Positions 1 through 4,734 of a stretch of DNA of 5,194 nt are shown piece after piece (the stretch's first letter is position 1; each line of letters starts with the position of its first letter). Made by a program: the position numbers and the translations under genes. Below the pieces are notes generated by a model. It saw only the letters and a list, made by a program, of their open reading frames with translations. It was not told the DNA's origin and ran no database searches. Origin of the DNA: Deltaproteobacteria bacterium (GTDB lineage: Bacteria; Desulfobacterota; Deferrimicrobia; Deferrimicrobiales; Deferrimicrobiaceae); contig JANXPS010000221.1 in assembly GCA_025357175.1 (NCBI GenBank), positions 1 to 5,194 of the forward strand, read 5' to 3'.

Positions 1-90
1 GCTGACCGCCGGCGCGTTGAAAACCTCCTCTAGATGGGAGAGCAGCTTGGCCTCTTCCTGGACACGGATCGGTGCGTAGTCGGTTTTCAT
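1..90 (-). CDS. Unrecognised protein, N-terminal 30 residues (runs off the window)
   Basis: An open frame runs from ATG at 90 down to base 1 and continues outside the window. The visible start reads MKTDYAPIRVQEEAKLLSHL, followed by EEVFNAPAVS. It is polar, with a probable amphipathic helix from about residue 10 to 24, and shows no signal peptide or membrane segment. A strong Shine-Dalgarno stretch (AAGGGGAGG on the minus strand, about 94-102) precedes two adjacent ATG codons at 93 and 90. The ATG at 90 has the better spacing from AAGGGG, but the ATG at 93 would add only one Met. The strong ribosome site and the candidate promoter upstream support a real gene. I do not recognise the family and assign no function. 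It is transcribed divergently from the histidine kinase gene, so the two may share regulation. Confidence 0.6.
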   Translation of the reverse strand, partial: MKTDYAPIRVQEEAKLLSHLEEVFNAPAVS

Positions 91-106
91 CATCCTCCCC
101 TTCTCT

Positions 107-119
107 TCATCAATGATGA
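107..119. repeat. 13-bp perfect palindrome, candidate operator
   Basis: The sequence TCATCA-A-TGATGA is a perfect inverted repeat with 6-bp arms and a single central base at 113. It lies in the divergent intergenic region. If the predicted promoters are right, it covers about +6 to -7 of the leftward transcript and is centred near -43 of the rightward transcript. It could therefore be a binding site that represses one gene and activates the other. A short palindrome in an AT-richer 100-bp stretch can also arise by chance, so this is a candidate only. Confidence 0.3.
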
Positions 120-147
120 TTGTCCTTCACCCGCGTGACGATGTAAA
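119..147 (-). promoter_or_regulatory. Candidate sigma70-like promoter for the leftward gene
   Basis: On the minus strand, TTTACA (147 to 142, five of six matches to TTGACA) is followed after exactly 17 bases by GACAAT (124 to 119, four of six matches to TATAAT). The predicted transcript start would be near 112, giving a leader of about 22 bases that contains the AAGGGGAGG ribosome site of the gene starting at 90. Of the two promoters predicted in this gap, this is the better match. It overlaps the rightward candidate almost completely. Confidence 0.35.
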
Positions 148-149
148 CT
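120..149 (+). promoter_or_regulatory. Candidate sigma70-like promoter for the kinase operon
   Basis: TTGTCC (120-125, four of six) and TAAACT (144-149, four of six) are separated by 18 bases. Transcription would begin near 156, some 43 bases ahead of the kinase ATG at 199. The matches are only moderate, which would suit a promoter that needs an activator. The -35 hexamer sits on the -10 hexamer of the leftward candidate and vice versa. Confidence 0.28.
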
Positions 150-160
150 GTTCGCGAAAG

Positions 161-227
161 AGAGGAGGGCGCACGCTTGCACCGCATTCGCAAACTCCAT
201 GCCCCCGTATCCGGCAATGCGGGCTGA
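161..227 (+). other. Strong Shine-Dalgarno with possible 16-codon leader ORF (TTG start at 177)
   Basis: AGAGGAGGG at 161-169 is the strongest ribosome-binding sequence ahead of the kinase gene, but it lies about 30 bases before the kinase ATG at 199, too far to serve it directly. It is well placed (7 bases) for a TTG at 177, which opens a 16-codon frame (LHRIRKLHAPVSGNAG) ending at TGA 225-227, in a different frame from the kinase and overlapping its first codons. This may be a leader peptide that loads ribosomes for re-initiation at 199 or 217. The frame of the kinase itself has no usable start between its upstream stop (136-138) and 199. A chance TTG is equally possible. Confidence 0.22.
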
Positions 228-1950
228 CTCCCTATCCGGCGTCTCGCCGGGCGACCACCTTTGCTGCTTTTTCGACCGCGACGAGGAACGGGTGACGGCG
301 CTTGCCCCGTTCATCCGGCAGGGACTCGACCGGAACGAGCGGGTCGTCTGCTTCTTCGACACGGGCCGGGACGGAGCCGTGCTCGACGCATTGCGCGAGA
401 TGGGGCGGAAACCTTCCGCTTTCCTCGAAAGCGGCCAACTCCAGGTCGTTTCCCCGGTCCAATCCGTCCCGAGCGTCCAGGCAGCGGTCGACCAGGCCGA
501 AGCGGACGGTTGGGCGGGATTGCGAACCGCCGCCGACACCGGGTGGATCCTCTCGTCCGAATCGGCCTCCCGGTGCCTGCTCGCATTCGAGAGCGGCCTT
601 GGCAGGGGCTTGCAGGGCCAGCAGCCCACATCCCTTTGTCTCTACGATACCCGCGCCTTTCCGCCGGCGCTCCTCCTGAAGGCGCTGTCGGCTCACCCCA
701 AGGCGCTCATGGGCAACCACGTGGCCGACAACATCTATTACCTTCCTCCCGAGGACCTTCGAAAGGAAGACACGGCCGAACAGACCTGGCGGTGCTGGAT
801 CAAGAACCTGCGCGAACACCGCCTCACCCATGACGCCCTCCAGAACAGCGAGCGCAACTACGCCCTTCTCTTCAACAAGATGCTCAACGGCTTCGCCCTG
901 CTGGAGGCGATCTGCGACGAGGCCGGAACGCCTTCCGACCTGCGATATCTCGAAGTCAATCCGGCGTTCGAGCGGCAGACCGGCCTGACGGCCAGCGAGG
1001 TGCTCGGCCGGACATTCGGAGATCTCGGCGCCCTCGACGAGGCGGACCCGGACACGAGGGACTGGATCCGGACGATCGGCGGCGTGGCCTTCAGCGGAAA
1101 GCCGATCCGATACGAAAAAAACGGGGAATCGCCCACCCGCTGCATCGAGGGCTTCGCCTTTTCGCCGCGCTACGGTCAGGTCGCGATCATGTTCCAGGAC
1201 GTTTCCGACCGGAAAAAGGTCGAGCGGGAACTCGAACGGTACAGGGCCATGCTCGAGGACATGGTCGCCGAACGCACCTCCGAACTCGAGGCGTCGCTCC
1301 GGGAAAAAGAGCTGCTGCTCCGGGAGATCCACCACCGCGTGAAGAACAACCTCCAGGTGGTCGCCAGCCTGCTTTCCCTGCAGGCCGAGGCGGTCAAGGA
1401 CCCGGCGGCGGCCGAAGCGCTCGCAGAAAGCCGCAACCGGATCGCCACCATCGGACTCGTCCACGAGCGTCTCTTCAACTCGGCCGACCTCTCCCGGATC
1501 GACCTCGCGGACTATGTCCGGAAGCTGTTCCTCGGGCTGGTGCAGTCCTACGGCATCGACAGCAACCGGATCGGGCTGGACGTCGACGTCGAGGCGGATG
1601 CGATGGACGTTTCCGTGGCCATCCCGTGGGCGCTCATCCTGAACGAGCTGCTCGTCAACGCCCTCAAGCATGCGTGGCCGGCCGATGCCAAGGGGAGGAT
1701 CGAGGTCGGCATGAAGCGCGAATCGGGACGCTGGCTGCTGCGCGTCGCGGACGACGGGCGGGGATTTCCCGTCCCGTTCGACATCCACGCGGTTCCGAGC
1801 CTCGGGCTGCGGATCGTCCGGCTCCTGGCCGAGCAGGCGGGCGGGTCCGTTCACGCCGGAAACAGGGGCGGTGCCGTCGTCTCGGTCGACTTTCCCGGGA
1901 CGGGGATCTCTCTCCACGCCCCGAGCCCACCCGAAGGGGTAGGCGCATGA
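199..1950 (+). CDS. Sensor histidine kinase: MEDS-PAS-HisKA_2-HATPase
   Basis: A soluble 583-residue sensor kinase that should autophosphorylate on histidine and pass the phosphate to a receiver domain, most likely that of the next gene. Residues about 14-185 resemble the MEDS (DcmR-type sensory) domain, with GDHLCCFFD, VVCFFD and SLCLYDTRAFPP blocks. Residues about 220-335 form a PAS domain (FNKMLNGFALLEAICDEAG, YLEVNPAFERQTGL, ending in FQDVSDRKKVE). A coiled-coil linker follows (about 338-374). The HisKA_2 box is EIHHRVKNNLQVV, where His379 aligns with the phosphoacceptor. The ATPase domain shows an N box (NELLVNALKHAW, Asn487), G1 (DDGRGF, 518-523) and SLGLRIV (534-540). No membrane segments are seen, so the signal is probably cytoplasmic. 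The input ligand cannot be told from sequence. ATG at 199 is the first start in frame, but has no good Shine-Dalgarno; ATG at 217 is an alternative. The stop overlaps the next start as ATGA. Confidence 0.93.
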   Translation: MPPYPAMRADSLSGVSPGDHLCCFFDRDEERVTALAPFIRQGLDRNERVVCFFDTGRDGAVLDALREMGRKPSAFLESGQLQVVSPVQSVPSVQAAVDQAEADGWAGLRTAADTGWILSSESASRCLLAFESGLGRGLQGQQPTSLCLYDTRAFPPALLLKALSAHPKALMGNHVADNIYYLPPEDLRKEDTAEQTWRCWIKNLREHRLTHDALQNSERNYALLFNKMLNGFALLEAICDEAGTPSDLRYLEVNPAFERQTGLTASEVLGRTFGDLGALDEADPDTRDWIRTIGGVAFSGKPIRYEKNGESPTRCIEGFAFSPRYGQVAIMFQDVSDRKKVERELERYRAMLEDMVAERTSELEASLREKELLLREIHHRVKNNLQVVASLLSLQAEAVKDPAAAEALAESRNRIATIGLVHERLFNSADLSRIDLADYVRKLFLGLVQSYGIDSNRIGLDVDVEADAMDVSVAIPWALILNELLVNALKHAWPADAKGRIEVGMKRESGRWLLRVADDGRGFPVPFDIHAVPSLGLRIVRLLAEQAGGSVHAGNRGGAVVSVDFPGTGISLHAPSPPEGVGA

Positions 1951-3053
1951 CCACCCGCATCCTGATCGTCGAAGACGAGGCGCTCATTTCCGAAGACCTG
2001 CGTACCCGGTTGGGCCGTTTCGGATACGAGGTCGCGGGAACCGCCGCGACCGGGGCGGAGGCGCTGCGGCTGGCCGAATCGTCGAAGCCCGATCTCGTGC
2101 TGATGGACATCGTCCTCAAGGGGCCCCTGGACGGGATCGAAACCGCCATGCGCATCAGCAAGCGTTTCGGCATCCCGATCATTTTCCTGACCGCCTGGGC
2201 CGACACAGACATCCTCGCCAGGGCGAAAACGGCGATGCCGTACGGATACCTCGTCAAGCCGATCGAGGACCGCGAGCTGAAAGCCGCGGTCGAAATCGCG
2301 ATCTACAAATCCGAAGTCGAAAAGCGGCTCGTGCTGGCCGACCGGTACGAAGCGGTCGGGCGGCTTGCGGCCGGTGTCGCGCACAACATCAACAACCTGA
2401 TGACCGTGGTGACCGGCTACACCTCGATGGTCGCCGAAACCCTCCCCCCCGACGATCCCCGCAGGAAAAAACTCGCCACCGTCATCGACGCAAGCGACCG
2501 TGCCTCCCACCTGTCGGAGCACCTGCTCTCCTACGGGCGGCGCCAGATGCTTTTCCCGAGACAGGTCGAGCTGGGCGAACTGGTCGGCGGAATGCAGGAG
2601 CGGCTCGGGATCCTTGCCGGCCCCCGGATCCGGGTGCTCATCCCCGTTGCCGGAAAGCGGATCTTCGTCTCCACCGATCCCCGCCACCTGGCAAACGCTC
2701 TTGAGCACCTCGTGACCAACTCCGCCGAGGCGATGCCGGAGGGGGGGACGGTCGTCATACGCGTCGGCACGAAAACGTTTTCGAAGGGTGACGAGCCGAA
2801 GGGAATCCCGGTCAAGCCGGGAGCGTACGGGGTCATCGAGGTGGCCGATACGGGTTGCGGCATGCCGTCGGAGACGGCCGACCACGTTTTCGAGCCGTTC
2901 GTCTCGACCCGGCTATTCGGACGGGGACTCGGACTCCCTTCCGTCTACGGGTTCGTCCGGCAGTGCGGCGGTTACATCGAAATCAGTTCGTCCGCCGACG
3001 CGGGGACCACGGTCTCGCTCTACCTGCCGCTCGAGTCTTCGACGGGCCCGTAA
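1947..3053 (+). CDS. Hybrid REC-histidine kinase (N-terminal receiver, HisKA, HATPase)
   Basis: A 368-residue soluble protein with a receiver domain in front of a kinase module. The receiver (about 4-120) has the acidic pair Glu9-Asp10, phosphoacceptor Asp54 (VLMDIVLKG), Thr82 (FLTAWAD) and Lys104 (GYLVKP), so it looks active. The HisKA box is GRLAAGVAHNINNLMTVV with His146. The ATPase domain has N box NSAEAM (Asn258), G1 DTGCGM (301-306), F box FEPF (315-318) and G2 GRGLGL (325-330). There is no DNA-binding or enzymatic output domain. I chose ATG 1947 because it starts exactly at the receiver, has AAGGGG seven bases upstream, and overlaps the preceding stop as ATGA; the frame is open further upstream but that stretch lies inside the first kinase. 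Translational coupling suggests the upstream HisKA_2 kinase is its phosphodonor. Unusual: the residue after His146 is Asn rather than Glu or Asp. The downstream partner is unknown. Confidence 0.92.
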   Translation: MTTRILIVEDEALISEDLRTRLGRFGYEVAGTAATGAEALRLAESSKPDLVLMDIVLKGPLDGIETAMRISKRFGIPIIFLTAWADTDILARAKTAMPYGYLVKPIEDRELKAAVEIAIYKSEVEKRLVLADRYEAVGRLAAGVAHNINNLMTVVTGYTSMVAETLPPDDPRRKKLATVIDASDRASHLSEHLLSYGRRQMLFPRQVELGELVGGMQERLGILAGPRIRVLIPVAGKRIFVSTDPRHLANALEHLVTNSAEAMPEGGTVVIRVGTKTFSKGDEPKGIPVKPGAYGVIEVADTGCGMPSETADHVFEPFVSTRLFGRGLGLPSVYGFVRQCGGYIEISSSADAGTTVSLYLPLESSTGP

Positions 3054-3057
3054 CCCC

Positions 3058-4638
3058 TTACCGGGAGGCCTGGACCGGGAAAAGAAAAGCGTGGTTCGAC
3101 GTGAACAGCGGCGGCGTCCGGTTGACGATCGACCGGATGCGGGGCGATGCAAGCATCCGGCGCGACAGGAAGCGCCTCGCCTCGGCGCGGCTCCAGCCAT
3201 GGTCCGACTCGAACGCGCGGTACAGTCCCAGCGGTTCGTCCTCCGAAAACAGCCTTGCCTCCCGAATGCCGTACTCGCCGGGCGCCTCCAGGAAGGTCGA
3301 GTCGCGCGGCAGGTTCATCACGGCGATATTCAGGAAGCCGATCTGCCCGGCGTGCGCCTCGAGGAAGGCGAGCGTCGCCTCGGCATCCGCCTCCGTCTCC
3401 CCCGGCATTCCCAGCATGACGTACACGCAGGTCGAGATTCCGGCTCCCGCCAGCGTTCCAAGGATCGCCGACGCCTCCTCGAGCCGCGTCCCTTTTCCGA
3501 GCCGGTCGAGCACCCGTTGCGAACCGCTTTCCAGGCCGAGCTGCAGCATCCGGCATCCCCCTCGCGCGAGCGCGGCGGCCAGCGCCGGATCGGCGAGCGC
3601 CCGTTCGAAACGGACGAACCCGTGCCACCGCAGATGGGCCAGCTCGCCCGATCTCCCGGCGATCGCCCGCAGGACGTTGACGGGGATCGCGTTGTCGGTC
3701 AGGTGAAAGTGGCGGACGCCGTGCCGCTCGGCGAGCGACAGCATCACCTCCGGGAAACGCGCCGCGTCGACGCAGGCGTATCCGTGCGTGGGCGTCGCCG
3801 CCTCGGGGCAAAAGGCGCAGCGCCGCCAGTAGCATCCACGGGAGGATGTGATGGGCAGGATGGGCACGGGCGAGAGGTACTCGCCGAGCCGGGCGAACGT
3901 GAAGTCGGGCTCGAAACGGACCGCGTCGCCTCCCTCGATGATCTGCCCGCCCCCCCAATCGGAATCGGCCTCCAGCCGGGCCAGCACACCCTCCCCAGCC
4001 CCGGTGACGATCGTATCGAAGGCGGGAAGGCGCAGGCCGGATTCCCGGAGCGTACGGCCCCAGGAGGAAAACATCCCGCCGCCGCCGACGATCCGGATTT
4101 CCGGGAAAGCGCGTTTGAGCATCCCGGCCAGTTCGAACGCGGGCAGAACCTGGTTGCGGAAGTTGACCGAGAGCCCGACGGTGCGGGGAGACATTCCGGA
4201 GACGCGGGGAAGCAGCGATTCGCGGAAATAAGCCGAGAAGATCGAGGGGACATTTCCCGAGGACACCGTCTCCAGCGCTGCGGGCGCGAATGGCGACAGG
4301 CCGCCCCGGACGTAATCGCCGAGCGTGAGACGCTCATCGCCCCCCACCCCCCGGTGAAGCGCCATCGCCTTGTTGAGGCGGTTCACGGCGGTCACATACC
4401 GGGGAAAAGACTCGGCGGCGCGCGGCGAACGGAGGAATTCGAGGGCCCGGGCCGCACCGGATTCCGGAACTTGTTCCGCATTCGCGAGATGCAGGTACGC
4501 TTCGAGATTGGCGTCGATGGCGGCCGCGTCGATGCCCTGCGCAACCGCCTCCGCCATCAGGCACGCAAGCCCCGGCGGCGGTTCGCACGCCTTCGAGGCG
4601 GGCGGGTGAATGAGGAGGAGGGAAGGCATCGGAGACAT
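3058..4638 (-). CDS. B12-binding-type radical SAM protein
   Basis: A 526-residue probable radical S-adenosylmethionine enzyme. The N-terminal part resembles the cobalamin-binding Rossmann fold of this class: SLLLIHPP (6-13), PPGLACLMAEA, then AAIDANLEAYLHL, an intervening stretch of about 100 residues, then TVGLSVNF, IRIVGGGG (181-188) and VTGAGEG (211-217). The usual DxHxxG cobalamin ligand motif is not seen, so any cobalamin would bind base-off without a protein His. The 4Fe-4S motif is Cys269, Cys274, Cys277 (SSRGCYWRRCAFC), spaced CX4CX2C rather than CX3CX2C. LGLESGSQ (367-374) and GMPGETEAD (410-418) are typical radical SAM barrel motifs. The substrate is unknown; methylation or another radical rearrangement are both possible. 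An in-frame TGA nine bases upstream limits the start to ATG 4638 or ATG 4629, neither with a Shine-Dalgarno. It converges with the kinase operon and diverges from the ATPase. No precursor-peptide gene or obvious pathway partner is visible. Confidence 0.88.
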   Translation of the reverse strand: MSPMPSLLLIHPPASKACEPPPGLACLMAEAVAQGIDAAAIDANLEAYLHLANAEQVPESGAARALEFLRSPRAAESFPRYVTAVNRLNKAMALHRGVGGDERLTLGDYVRGGLSPFAPAALETVSSGNVPSIFSAYFRESLLPRVSGMSPRTVGLSVNFRNQVLPAFELAGMLKRAFPEIRIVGGGGMFSSWGRTLRESGLRLPAFDTIVTGAGEGVLARLEADSDWGGGQIIEGGDAVRFEPDFTFARLGEYLSPVPILPITSSRGCYWRRCAFCPEAATPTHGYACVDAARFPEVMLSLAERHGVRHFHLTDNAIPVNVLRAIAGRSGELAHLRWHGFVRFERALADPALAAALARGGCRMLQLGLESGSQRVLDRLGKGTRLEEASAILGTLAGAGISTCVYVMLGMPGETEADAEATLAFLEAHAGQIGFLNIAVMNLPRDSTFLEAPGEYGIREARLFSEDEPLGLYRAFESDHGWSRAEARRFLSRRMLASPRIRSIVNRTPPLFTSNHAFLFPVQASR

Positions 4639-4642
4639 TGTA
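4637..4642 (-). promoter_or_regulatory. Possible -10 element overlapping the radical SAM start
   Basis: On the minus strand TACAAT (five of six matches to TATAAT) overlaps the first ATG of the radical SAM gene. If used, transcription would begin near 4630 and the second ATG at 4629 would be the start of an essentially leaderless mRNA, which would explain the missing Shine-Dalgarno. No -35 hexamer is seen at 17-18 bases upstream, so chance is a strong alternative. Confidence 0.18.
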
Positions 4643-4734
4643 CGTCAGGCGGAGCGCCGACGCCCGGATGCGAACCTTTCCCCGGAGGGCGGGGTGCGGT
4701 ACCTTAAGGGCTCGACATTCAGACTGGAGCAACG
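4639..4734. promoter_or_regulatory. Divergent intergenic region with short palindromes
   Basis: This 96-bp gap separates the radical SAM gene from the ATPase gene and must carry the 5' signals of both. It contains an 8-bp perfect palindrome CCTTAAGG (4702-4709) overlapped by GGTACC (4698-4703), and a small 5-bp-stem hairpin CCCCG-GAGGG-CGGGG (4680-4694). I found no convincing sigma70 promoter for the ATPase. The ATPase ribosome site GGAG (4726-4729) lies at the right edge. Confidence 0.35.

Noticed and set aside
113..295. 60-codon plus-strand frame beginning in the intergenic region
   Set aside because: Its ATG at 113 has no ribosome site, it spans the predicted promoter, and its product has no recognisable features.
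90..629. 179-codon minus-strand frame ending at the start of the leftward gene
   Set aside because: Composition is Ser/Arg-rich without domains, and it is antisense to the MEDS domain. The real leftward gene begins at 90 in another frame with a strong ribosome site.
232..1917. 561-codon open frame on the minus strand opposite the sensor kinase
   Set aside because: The plus strand carries clear MEDS, PAS, HisKA_2 and HATPase motifs over the same span. The minus frame gives a low-complexity Arg/Gly/Asp/Val-rich product without any recognisable domain, as expected for a shadow in GC-rich DNA.
1626..1946. Upstream extension of the REC-kinase frame
   Set aside because: The receiver domain starts exactly at ATG 1947 with its own ribosome site. 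The 107 extra codons lie inside the HATPase domain of the preceding gene and look like shadow sequence.
4680..4694. Hairpin CCCCG-GAGGG-CGGGG as an intrinsic terminator
   Set aside because: The stem is only 5 bp, no T tract follows on either strand, and it lies between divergent gene starts where no terminator is expected.
2788..4707. 639-codon open frame on the plus strand opposite the radical SAM gene
   Set aside because: It is longer than the real gene, but its product is Arg/Gly-rich and featureless, overlaps the end of the REC-kinase, and covers a minus-strand gene with intact radical SAM motifs.
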